The notes under the pieces are model-generated. The model was not told the origin of the DNA. It was given only the letters and a program-made list of their open reading frames with translations, and did no database searches. Both the position numbers and the translations under genes were made by a program. A stretch of DNA of 39,441 nucleotides. Origin: Chloroflexaceae bacterium (GTDB lineage Bacteria > Chloroflexota > Chloroflexia > Chloroflexales > Chloroflexaceae). The DNA is taken from NCBI GenBank assembly GCA_028282325.1, contig JANQID010000139.1:1-39441 (forward strand), read 5' to 3'. Below, one piece after another: positions 25,686 through 33,629 of this stretch. Within the stretch, counting starts at the first letter, position 1; every line of letters begins with the position of its first letter.

Positions 25686-26642
25686 TTATGATCGCGGCGC
25701 CTGGCTTGCCAGGAAGCGTGAACGGTAATAGGTTATCAAATATCCCATCAATTCCATCAGGAGCAGCCGACTTTCTTCAACCAGCGCCTGGACGCGCGCC
25801 GAAGTCGCATCGCGCAGTTGCAGTTTCAGCGCGGTGCTGTGAACTTTGACCAGATCGCGCGGGCTGACGCACAGATCGCCCATACGCATGCTCATTTCGC
25901 GAAGCTGCTCCGACACGTTGTGTTCGACTTTGTAGGCACGATTGAGCATCGCTTGCTGGATCAGGTCTTCATATTGTTGGACAAACTCATGGAACGTTTC
26001 GAACGTCATCTGGCTCGCCTCTATCGGCTCGCTGTCGGCGCCCGCTTCCGCTTCGACGGCCTGGTCGGGCGATGCATATTCCGTCGCCGATTCCACCGCC
26101 TGTTCATCCCAGGCGCTCAAGGTCTTGGACACATCGCCAGTCGCGAGCTGGTTGATCGCTTTGCGCAGGTCTTCAACTTCCTCCTGCATCCGGGTGACGA
26201 CTTCGGAGGATTTGCGCAGCATATCGCGGTTGAGAAAGCTGGCCTGGTACGTTCGGGCAGCCTTCTCCAGGCGCTGTCGCAGTTCGGAAATGTCCCACGG
26301 TTTCGGGAGATAGCCGCGCACCGTGCCCAGGTTAATCGCGTCGATCAGCGCGGTGATGTCGGTATAGCCGGAAATGATCACCCCGATAGATTCGGGACGA
26401 ATATGCTTCACTTGCTCCAGCAGCTCCACGCCTGTAAGGCCCGGCATACGCTGATCGGCCAGCACGACGGCGATATCCTCGCGTTCAATGATATCCAGGG
26501 CCTCTCTGGCTGATGTGGCGGTGAACACGGTAAACTGATCGCGTAAACTGCGCGCAAGCGAGCGGGTGACTTTATCCTCGTCGTCAACGACGAGGATTGC
26601 CGGCTTCGTCCTGATGTTTAGATCATCATTACCAGCCATCAT
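25686..26642 (-). CDS. response regulator: receiver + RsbU N-terminal/KaiA-like domain
   Basis: The receiver domain (~residues 13-130) has DDED (20-23), the phospho-acceptor in VLADQRMPG (~residue 63), Ser in IISGYTD and Lys in LPKPWD. The motif set DQRMPGLTG/YLPKPW is typical of RpfG-like receivers. A coil and acidic linker (~135-220) lead to a C-terminal helical domain (~225-318) whose VSPRDLVKVHSTALKLQL resembles the N-terminal domain of RsbU phosphatase (SPEEVISIHKSAL), a fold shared with the C-terminal domain of KaiA. No phosphatase follows it. It may recruit an RsbT-like or other partner on phosphorylation. It is divergent from the B12-binding gene. Confidence 0.8.
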   Translation of the reverse strand: MMAGNDDLNIRTKPAILVVDDEDKVTRSLARSLRDQFTVFTATSAREALDIIEREDIAVVLADQRMPGLTGVELLEQVKHIRPESIGVIISGYTDITALIDAINLGTVRGYLPKPWDISELRQRLEKAARTYQASFLNRDMLRKSSEVVTRMQEEVEDLRKAINQLATGDVSKTLSAWDEQAVESATEYASPDQAVEAEAGADSEPIEASQMTFETFHEFVQQYEDLIQQAMLNRAYKVEHNVSEQLREMSMRMGDLCVSPRDLVKVHSTALKLQLRDATSARVQALVEESRLLLMELMGYLITYYRSRFLASQAPRS

Positions 26643-26833
26643 TGCTTCAATGCCCTAGTGGCCACGACAGCGTGCGGCGACCGTAGAAAACGCTTCGGTT
26701 GCGTTGATTGGGATAGCTCAGGTTTGTCACGTTCATGATAGGGGGTTCCGGCGTACTTCGTCAAGCCGCGCTTTCCCGCAATTGCCCGCTTTGCTGCAGG
26801 CAAGATAACGTTTTGTTTTTCTATGGGCTACGC

Positions 26834-26839
26834 TATAAT
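26834..26839 (+). promoter_or_regulatory. possible -10 element for the B12-binding gene
   Basis: TATAAT lies 64 nt before the ATG in the 261-nt divergent region 26643-26903. The -35 is weak (TTGTTT at 15 nt). No reverse promoter for the receiver gene was found with confidence, and nothing else was recognised in the gap. Confidence 0.45.
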
Positions 26840-26903
26840 AATGGCGTATGAAAACATTAATCGTGCCAAAGTCCACGATTCGTAACAATGCACGACGAGG
26901 TGT

Positions 26904-27983
26904 ATGATGGACAACAAGCACTTTCCAGATATTACGTTACAGTCAGAATACCTCGAGGCGATGCAGCTTGGCAGCGGGCGCGCCGCCGATCGCGTGGTCG
27001 AGCGCGCGCTTGATGTCGGTGTCGCCGCCGGCGATGTGTATCTCGATATTTTCCAGCCGACCGCCTATGAGATCGGTCGTCTCTGGCAGGCGAATAAATT
27101 CACCGTGGCCCAGGAACATCTGGCCATCGCGATCATCGAGCGGCAGATGGGTGAATTGCACTCGTTGTTCAAGCCCCAGCAGCAGCGCCATCGCACGGCT
27201 GTTATCGGGTGCGTGCCGAAGGAGCAGCACCGCGTCGGCGTGCGCATGGTCGCCGATTTCTTCGAGGAAGATGGCTGGGAGGTGCATTACCTGGGCGCGA
27301 CGACGCCTGTTGCATCGTTGGCGGCGGTCGCCAAGGAGACACAGGCCGATTTGATCGGCCTCTCGGTGAGTATGTTTTATCATCTGCCGTATGTAGTGGA
27401 GTTTACCAAAACGCTGGCGCAGTCCGGCCTGGAAGACATACCGATTATGGTCGGCGGTTTGCCGTTTGTTCAGCAGCCTGAATTGGCCAATGGGTTGAAT
27501 ATTCAGTTTAGCGCCATTGATGCGCGGGAGGCGGTGCGCAAAGCCAATGCGCTGTTCGCGCAGCCGACCCCAATCTCGACGCCGCTCTACCTGCCTACTG
27601 CAACCGCCGCCCAGGCGGCGGCTGTGCTTGAGCGGCGTTGTTCGCAGATTATCAATGCGGCGACTGCGCAGGCATTGGAGGATCGCGACGAGATCGCGCT
27701 TTTGGGCGATCAGGCAGCATCTATGTTCGTCGCTGGCTTCGAGGCGGTGACGCGAACTATCGAAACGGCGCTGCTCTTGCAGAATACCGAATTGGTCGAG
27801 CGTCAACTGGTCTGGTTCAACGAGCGCCAGGCGCATGATGGGGCTGCGCTGGAACGGCTGGCCAATCATCTAGCGATTTACAGCGTGGTAATCGAGGATG
27901 TGCTGCCGGCAGATATAGCGCAGATTGTGAATCATTATGTGCGTTGGATGATCAATCGCCAGAACGAGTTGATCCACGCATAG
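26904..27983 (+). CDS. cobalamin-binding sensor, CarH photosensory-module type
   Basis: The 359-residue protein has an N-terminal four-helix B12 cap (~15-95) and a Rossmann-type B12-binding domain (~98-215). EQHRVG (107-112) supplies the lower axial histidine (H109), followed by VADFFEEDGWEVHYLG. In the cap, W61 and E71-H72 keep the W-x9-E-H pattern that cradles adenosylcobalamin in the light sensor CarH. The residue after the Trp is Gln, where CarH has the His that ligates cobalt after light. No MerR DNA-binding domain is present. Instead residues ~230-359 form a helical output domain of unknown family. It faces a divergent kinase/receiver pair and probably signals through protein contacts; light, B12 level or redox are possible inputs. 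ATG 26907 is an equal start. Confidence 0.82.
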   Translation: MMDNKHFPDITLQSEYLEAMQLGSGRAADRVVERALDVGVAAGDVYLDIFQPTAYEIGRLWQANKFTVAQEHLAIAIIERQMGELHSLFKPQQQRHRTAVIGCVPKEQHRVGVRMVADFFEEDGWEVHYLGATTPVASLAAVAKETQADLIGLSVSMFYHLPYVVEFTKTLAQSGLEDIPIMVGGLPFVQQPELANGLNIQFSAIDAREAVRKANALFAQPTPISTPLYLPTATAAQAAAVLERRCSQIINAATAQALEDRDEIALLGDQAASMFVAGFEAVTRTIETALLLQNTELVERQLVWFNERQAHDGAALERLANHLAIYSVVIEDVLPADIAQIVNHYVRWMINRQNELIHA

Positions 27984-28014
27984 CGCCAGATTCCGACGCA
28001 AGCGTTGGGTTTTC

Positions 28015-28047
28015 AGATCTGACAGGTTTTCAAAACCTGTCAGATCT
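28015..28047. repeat. 33-bp perfect palindrome
   Basis: AGATCTGACAGGTTTT (28015-28030) and AAAACCTGTCAGATCT (28032-28047) are perfect inverted arms around one C. It lies 32 nt after the B12-sensor stop. It looks like a dispersed palindromic repeat; TTGTGTTT following it may also allow termination. Confidence 0.75.
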
Positions 28048-28116
28048 TTGTGTTTACCCGGATGTGGTGTGGACGAATGCAGAGTGACGAACGGCGTAGA
28101 GTGGGTTTTGCGGCAT

Positions 28117-28151
28117 ACCAAACGCCCGACAAATATCGCCGGGCGTTTGGT
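28117..28151 (-). terminator. hairpin terminator-like structure after tRNA-Asn
   Basis: A perfect 12-bp stem (ACCAAACGCCCG with CGGGCGTTTGGT) and 11-nt loop lie 8 nt past the tRNA 3' end. There is no T tract outside the stem in either direction. Confidence 0.6.
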
Positions 28152-28159
28152 GTTGCGTT

Positions 28160-28234
28160 TGGCTCCCCGACGTGGATTCGAACCACGAACCTACTGATTA
28201 ACAGTCAGCCGCTCTACCGTTGAGCTATCGGGGA
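28160..28234 (-). tRNA. tRNA-Asn (GTT)
   Basis: The reverse strand folds as a full cloverleaf. The acceptor TCCCCGA pairs with TCGGGGA, the D arm contains AGCTCAACGGTAGAGC, the anticodon arm GCTGA-CTGTTAA-TCAGT has anticodon GTT, and the T arm contains GGTTCGAATCC. The discriminator is G and CCA is encoded. It inserts asparagine at AAC/AAU codons. Confidence 0.95.
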
Positions 28235-28258
28235 TTATAGGTTCGCTCACGAGAGAAG

Positions 28259-28287
28259 AGTATAGCATATTCGGGCGATTCGCGCAA
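28259..28287 (-). promoter_or_regulatory. promoter of tRNA-Asn
   Basis: On the reverse strand TTGCGC (28287-28282), a 17-nt spacer and TATACT (28264-28259) lie 24 nt before the tRNA 5' end. Confidence 0.7.
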
Positions 28288-28403
28288 CCGTTATGCGTCG
28301 TTATGACAGGGCATGAGCAAAGTCACTTGATATCTATATCACTACCGCGAATTTTGGCTCCCTAATGCGATCACTAAAACACTGACCACTACCTTCAGCA
28401 CAC

Positions 28404-28530
28404 TACCACGATGCTGAACTCTTGCTCGCTGACGGCAAACTTGTACTTGTTCCACTCGCTTCGCAACCGCTTTCCCTTGATGTCCTGCTGCAAGCCATCA
28501 CAGATGACAATCAAAGCCATAATGCCAGTC
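28404..28530 (+). pseudogene. MazE/AbrB-type antitoxin C-terminal fragment
   Basis: The frame from 28404 reads YHDAELLLADGKLVLVPL, then SLDVLLQAITDDNQSHN. This resembles the end of MazE-like antitoxins (VEDGKLVLxPV...YTLDELLAxITPENxH). The N-terminal swapped-hairpin DNA-binding domain is missing, with an in-frame stop at 28384-28386, and no toxin gene follows. The rest of 28288-28574 holds nothing recognisable. The frame then runs antisense into dmeF without family likeness. Confidence 0.4.
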
Positions 28531-28574
28531 GGTCCAACAAGCGCATCCACTCGACCGCCTCTCGGCGTGCGAGA

Positions 28575-29552
28575 TTATGGCACCGCTTGATGATCGGGAT
28601 CTTCGTGCAGGCATTCGTGAACCTCGATAGTGATATGAACTAGGCCAAGGTTGGAAGGAATCAATTCTTTGTAATGTTCTGGTGGCTGAGGATCGCGGGC
28701 GACCACCGAGATAATGACGCCATAGATGTTCGGACCAATCAACCAGAGGTGAAGATCTGCAACCTGATGGTCATCGTCCTCGATGGATTGTTTGATTTTC
28801 ATTTGGATATGTTCGGGACCTTGTTTATCGAGCAGGATATCGCTGGTGGTACGCAACAGGCCCCACGACCAGCGTGATACCAGGATAGCCCCGACGATTC
28901 CCATGAGTGGATCCATCCAGATGAGACCAAGGTATTTGGCCGCCAGCAAAGCAAAGATGGCAAGCAATGACGTGAGAGCATCAGCTAGAACGTGAAGATA
29001 TGCGGCCCGGAGGTTATGGTCGTGGTGGTGGTGATGTTCGTGATCGTGGTGTTCGTGGCCATCATGTTCGTGATCATGATGATCATGGTGATCGTGATGT
29101 TGGCCCAGTATGAAAACTGAAGCTCCATTGACAATCAGACCAAGAACAGCCACGAAGATGGCTTGATTGAATGCAATCTCAACCGGCAAGATGATGCGTT
29201 CAACGCTTTCCCATGCCATTATCAGCGCAAAGATCATCAGCAAGACCGCGCCAGTGAATCCGCCCAGCGCATTGACCTTGCCAGTGCCAAAGCTGTATTT
29301 CGCGTCGTAGGCATGGCGGCGGGCGTAAATGTAGGCGAAAGCGTTGATGGTCAGCGCGGCCGCGTGCGAGGCCATATGCAGACCATCGGCGAGCAGAGCC
29401 ATTGATCCGAAGATGATCCCCGTAGTGATTTCGACGACCATCATCGTGGCGGTTATGGCGATGACGATGATCGTGCGAAGCTCACCGGTCCGTTTTTGGT
29501 CTTGGCCGAACGCATGCGTGTGCTGCCAGCGTTGCAGGTTGTCATGGTGCAT
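28575..29552 (-). CDS. dmeF: cation diffusion facilitator, DmeF type
   Basis: This inner-membrane CDF exporter (325 residues) exchanges divalent metal, probably Co2+/Ni2+ or Zn2+, for protons. The N terminus HTHAFGQDQKRTGEL is typical of DmeF. Six membrane helices follow, with metal-site residues in LLADGLHMASH (helix II, ~residues 53-63) and VLADALTSL (helix V, ~193-201). The loop between helices IV and V is very His/Asp rich (HHDHHDHEHDGHEHHDHEHH, ~151-170). The C-terminal cytosolic domain contains DLHLWLIG and the CLHEDPDH end. Its ribosome binding site AAGGTGAG overlaps a possible 17-codon leader. The gene upstream is decayed. Confidence 0.92.
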   Translation of the reverse strand: MHHDNLQRWQHTHAFGQDQKRTGELRTIIVIAITATMMVVEITTGIIFGSMALLADGLHMASHAAALTINAFAYIYARRHAYDAKYSFGTGKVNALGGFTGAVLLMIFALIMAWESVERIILPVEIAFNQAIFVAVLGLIVNGASVFILGQHHDHHDHHDHEHDGHEHHDHEHHHHHDHNLRAAYLHVLADALTSLLAIFALLAAKYLGLIWMDPLMGIVGAILVSRWSWGLLRTTSDILLDKQGPEHIQMKIKQSIEDDDHQVADLHLWLIGPNIYGVIISVVARDPQPPEHYKELIPSNLGLVHITIEVHECLHEDPDHQAVP

Positions 29553-29558
29553 ATCGAC

Positions 29559-29612
29559 TCACCTTTCGTTTGCTGTATTCTCCAATGCCGTAATGAAATG
29601 GTTGTCTGCCAT
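29559..29612 (-). CDS. possible 17-codon leader peptide before dmeF
   Basis: An ATG after GAGATTGGG opens MADNHFITALENTANER and stops 6 nt before the dmeF ATG, within the dmeF ribosome binding site. It could couple or sense translation, or be the tail of the longer reverse frame that runs through here by chance. Confidence 0.25.
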   Translation of the reverse strand: MADNHFITALENTANER

Positions 29613-29710
29613 CCCAATCTCTCTTTCTTGATTGCAGCAGCAATAGCGTATATACCTGGCGCTTGAAATCATGTGATCGCGGGTTGGCAATGATCGCCGC
29701 CATTGCTCAT

Positions 29711-29909
29711 TTATACGATAAACCACATTACGCCAACAACGGCCAGCGCGAGTACGACTCCCCTCACAACTACCTTTGAGAAACCCGATGAAGTGGAACA
29801 TGAAGTCGCGATAGCCTTTTGCTCCTTCAGTGCCCGCCAGAGGCGGGTTCATCGGGTCAATGAGCAGCGTGCCGCACCAGTCAATCACCGCCAGATCGAA
29901 CACATTCAC
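29711..29909 (-). pseudogene. small membrane protein gene with a frameshift
   Basis: GTG at 29909, preceded by GGGAGG, opens MNVFDLAVIDWCGTLLIDPM and continues to FMFHFIGFLK. The frame then loses its hydrophobic character, but skipping one base restores VVVRGVVLALAVVGVMWFIV, a membrane helix followed by TAA at 29711-29713. The ~65-residue product would be a small membrane protein of unknown family. It lies right after the ABC exporter remnant, so it probably belonged to that cluster. Confidence 0.5.
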
Positions 29910-30197
29910 GATGGGGCACCTCCCCTGTCGCTGTGACCGGTGGCAGTGGATTGCGCGCAGCCCCCAATCCTGGGCTTCCGAAAACTTGTTCCACAGCCCC
30001 GCGTAGACCCCGCCCGCCACGACCAGTGTGCTATGATCGCCAATCTCGACGACGCGACGATGAGCGTCTTGCCCGCCGTCAGGCTGGCGATGGCGGCGTG
30101 GATTTTGGCTTCGTTTTCCGGGTCTGCGAAGGCTGTGGCTTCATCCAGGACAACGATATCGGTAGCGTCCGGTTTGCCCAGGCGGATACTGAAATCC
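29910..30197 (-). pseudogene. 3' remnant of an ABC exporter ATPase/permease
   Basis: The reverse strand reads IVVLDEATAFADPENEAKIH through SLTAGKTLIV, which is Walker B and D-loop of an MsbA/IrtB-like exporter. A change of phase with loss of about 25 residues leads to VEIGDHSTLVVAGGVYAGLW and FSEAQDWGL, the normal C-terminal end. The membrane domain, Walker A and signature motif are missing. The fragment begins directly at the stop of the ECF S gene, so a deletion joined the two. Confidence 0.75.
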
Positions 30198-30800
30198 CTA
30201 GACCTCCTCTTGCATCTCTTGTCCCAGTGCAAAGCTATTGAGTACACCTGTTCTGGCGATGGCATTACTCATCTGCCGGGATAGGACAACGCCCAGGGCA
30301 CAACTTGCTATGTTGATCAGCACAAGACCAATGACCATACCTGTACTTAGATTCTGCGCACCATACATCGGGAAGGTCATTGTGAAGAACGCTGTGCCGC
30401 CAATGACGCCGCCCAACATCATGGGCAGCCAGCCGTAGTGGCGATAGCGTGTAACCAGAAATGGCAGCTCATATACGACACCTTCGATAAGCCTTCCTAT
30501 GATGGTCATAAAGCCAAAAGGCGTGACCGGGGACATGACGATCCCCGTAACCAACTCAGATATGATTGCTGCGCCAGGGCGTCTTATGATATAGGGTGCC
30601 GTCAGGCCGGCCATCACAAAGGCGCCGTTGAACACGGCAATTCCCAGAAGCGGCGTCGTGGCTGCCCAAAGCATGATGCCCAGATTCATGGCGGCGGCCA
30701 CGATCAGGCCGAACACAATTCCGATCACCGCGGTAACCAGGAGGTCGCGTGTGGTCCAGGCCCTAAGGCCCGTCTTTTTGGTAGTTGTTTGGGCGGACAT
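30198..30800 (-). CDS. ECF transporter S component (MptD/YkoE-like)
   Basis: A 200-residue membrane protein with about six hydrophobic segments, matching substrate-binding S components of ECF vitamin or metal importers. TTRDLLVTAVIGIVFGLIVA, RRPGAAIISELVTGIVMS and GWLPMMLGGVIGG are typical. The frame is open to 30845, but AGGAGAACTT precedes the ATG at 30800. S components need A/A' ATPases and a T component; none follows. Instead there is an exporter remnant, so the protein is probably an orphan that would need a module encoded elsewhere. A promoter with an overlapping palindrome precedes it. Confidence 0.75.
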   Translation of the reverse strand: MSAQTTTKKTGLRAWTTRDLLVTAVIGIVFGLIVAAAMNLGIMLWAATTPLLGIAVFNGAFVMAGLTAPYIIRRPGAAIISELVTGIVMSPVTPFGFMTIIGRLIEGVVYELPFLVTRYRHYGWLPMMLGGVIGGTAFFTMTFPMYGAQNLSTGMVIGLVLINIASCALGVVLSRQMSNAIARTGVLNSFALGQEMQEEV

Positions 30801-30892
30801 AAGTTCTCCTGTCAATTTGTGTCCGTGCATTCGGATACAAGACATAAGCGCTGACGGCGCGCAGCGAATTCGTAGAATATGCTAATTTTTGA

Positions 30893-30925
30893 GGTTAGAG
30901 TATACTAACCCATGGTGTTTGTCAA
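30893..30925 (-). promoter_or_regulatory. promoter with overlapping palindromic operator for the ECF S gene
   Basis: On the reverse strand TTGACA (30925-30920) is followed at 15 nt by TATACT (or at 17 nt by TACTCT). The -10 sits in GGTTAG-N6-CTAACC (30893-30910), a palindrome suited to a repressor. The half-sites resemble those of DtxR/IdeR boxes, but the spacer is longer. Confidence 0.55.
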
Positions 30926-30933
30926 GTTAATGC

Positions 30934-30949
30934 TTACACAATAGTGTAA
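30934..30949. promoter_or_regulatory. palindrome TTACAC-AATA-GTGTAA
   Basis: A perfect 6-bp inverted repeat with a 4-nt spacer lies 8 nt upstream of the -35 hexamer. It is a second probable protein site of the ECF S promoter. Confidence 0.45.
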
Positions 30950-30963
30950 ATTTATACGCGCTG

Positions 30964-31128
30964 TTAGGGGTTAATTCCCCCAAATGCAGTGCGGCGCTGC
31001 TCGAGCACAAAGGCGTCGAACTGGGTCGCCGCCATTTGGCGTACGAAGAGCACGGCCAGGCCGATGCCGACCAGGCTGATCAGCGCGAAAGCGAGGACAA
31101 GGCGGGCGGAAAGAGAGCGCATGATCAT
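30964..31128 (-). pseudogene. N-terminal remnant of a sensor histidine kinase
   Basis: ATGATCATG at 31128 opens MRSLSARLVLAFALISLVGI, a signal-anchor helix, then LFVRQMAATQF, and stops at 30964 after 54 codons. The start of a membrane sensor kinase is clear but the HAMP, HisKA and ATPase domains are missing. It follows the broken regulator gene with the spacing of an intact two-component operon. Confidence 0.7.
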
Positions 31129-31134
31129 CACCTG

Positions 31135-31325
31135 TCACCCGTCTGGCTGTTCACGGCAGCGATAGCCCGCGCCAAAAACCGTTTCCACATAGCGCGGGTG
31201 CGGGCGACCAGCTCTTTCATACCAAACGGCTTGGTGACATAATCATCGGCGTCGAGCTCCAGGCCGACAACCCTGTCGGTCTCATCGACGCGCGCGGTGA
31301 GAAAAAATGACCGGTTCGAAGCGTT
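31135..31325 (-). pseudogene. OmpR-type response regulator remnant
   Basis: The reverse strand reads [20 protein letters not shown] and [18 protein letters not shown], the second half of a receiver domain. Almost the whole winged helix is missing and the sequence resumes in another phase with [13 protein letters not shown], the family's C-terminal end, then REQPDG and TGA. A T6 tract just before FLTAR (PVI|FLTAR) adds another frameshift. The first ~75 residues of the receiver are absent, cut off next to the metal permease stop. Confidence 0.8.
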
Positions 31326-31343
31326 AGGAGTAAAAGCGTCTCG

Positions 31344-32453
<1,110 letters not shown>

Positions 32454-32474
32454 ATGCGTCCTCCGTCGTCTAGA

Positions 32475-33602
32475 TCAACCGTACCGTCCGACCGCTGCTT
32501 GTTCCGCTCGATGCTTGCCCTCCGGCGTAAGCGTCCAGGCATCGACCCCAACCCGTTGCGCCCAACCGCGGGTTTCGAGCGTCTCCAGGCTGCGTTGAAC
32601 GCCGCCGCGACGGGCGTCCATAACCCGAAGCACCTCGATCGAATGACCGTGTTTAAGCGACTCATGCTGCTGCGACAGGGCATAGAGGTCGCCGAGGACG
32701 GCTTCGAGTTTCAGACGCCGTCGGTTACGCTGGCGCCGTAGCCAGTTCCACACGATGCCGCGATTCGGCGCAAATAGCATCGAGAAGAGCACGATAGCGC
32801 TGATGAACAGCACGATGACCGGCCCGGTAGACAACCCGCGCCCCATAGCGCTGATCAGCGCGCCGGCAATGCCGGCCAGGCCCCCGAACGCGCCGGCAAG
32901 AGCTACCATCAGACCGAGACGGTTGGTCCATTGGCGCGCCGCCGCCGCGGGCGCCACAATCATCGCGCTCATCAACACGACGCCGACAGTCTGCAAGCCG
33001 ACGACGATGGCAATAACGACGAGCGATGTGAGCAAAATGTCGAGTAGGCGGATCGGAAAACCCTGACTGGCGCCAAATTCGGGGTCGAAGCTGAGCAGTT
33101 TGAACTCTTTCCAGAACAGCAACATCAGTGCCAACGCCACTGCGCCAAGACCGGCCATTGTAATGACATCGCGTTCGACCAGGGTGGCGGCTTGCCCAAA
33201 CAAAAAGCTATCGAGACCGGCCTGGGCTGCGTTGGGCAGCTTCTGGATGAAGGTCAGCAGCACCATGCCGAAGCCGAAGAAGACGGCAAGCACGAATCCC
33301 AGGGCGGTATCCTCTTTGATGCGCGTCATACGAACGATGCTCATCATCACCAGCGTTGCTGTCCATCCGGCCAGGGCCGCGCCCAGCAAGAGGATGAGCG
33401 GGGTTTTGCTGCCGGTCAGCAAGAAGGCAAGCGCGATGCCGGGCAGCGCCGCGTGTGACATTGCGTCGCCCAGCAGCGCCTGGCGTCGCAGCACGGCATA
33501 GCAGCCCAGCGTGCCGCTGATAATGCCCAGCGTCGCGGCGCCAAGTGCAACCGTGCGCAGCGTGTAGTCGGTGAACAGTTCTTGCAGAATATGCCAATCC
33601 AT
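32475..33602 (-). CDS. metal ABC transporter permease with C-terminal winged helix (first permease)
   Basis: A second ABC-3 permease of the same operon, TroC/MntB-like. Membrane helices fill residues ~10-280 with the blocks LLGDAMSHAALPGIALAFLL (~43-62) and VGVVLMSAMIVAPAAAA (~210-226). The tail (~295-375) has a helical segment and a winged-helix-like GVQRSLETLETRGWAQRVGV followed by WTLTPEGKHRA. The frame is open to 33629, but CGGAGG lies before the ATG at 33602, giving 375 residues. Two different permeases in one operon imply a heterodimeric channel, as in TroCD/MtsCD. Confidence 0.88.
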   Translation of the reverse strand: MDWHILQELFTDYTLRTVALGAATLGIISGTLGCYAVLRRQALLGDAMSHAALPGIALAFLLTGSKTPLILLLGAALAGWTATLVMMSIVRMTRIKEDTALGFVLAVFFGFGMVLLTFIQKLPNAAQAGLDSFLFGQAATLVERDVITMAGLGAVALALMLLFWKEFKLLSFDPEFGASQGFPIRLLDILLTSLVVIAIVVGLQTVGVVLMSAMIVAPAAAARQWTNRLGLMVALAGAFGGLAGIAGALISAMGRGLSTGPVIVLFISAIVLFSMLFAPNRGIVWNWLRRQRNRRRLKLEAVLGDLYALSQQHESLKHGHSIEVLRVMDARRGGVQRSLETLETRGWAQRVGVDAWTLTPEGKHRAEQAAVGRYG

Positions 33603-33629
33603 AAAAACCTCCGCCGGAGACTGCCGCAA

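Noticed and set aside
28015-28151. CRISPR array or attachment site next to the tRNA
   Set aside because: The palindromes here are single copies with no regular spacer pattern, and no tRNA 3'-end duplication was seen nearby.
30893-30910. Classical DtxR/IdeR box at the ECF S promoter
   Set aside because: Half-sites GGTTAG/CTAACC fit, but the 6-nt spacer does not match the known 1-nt spacing; called only as a palindromic operator.
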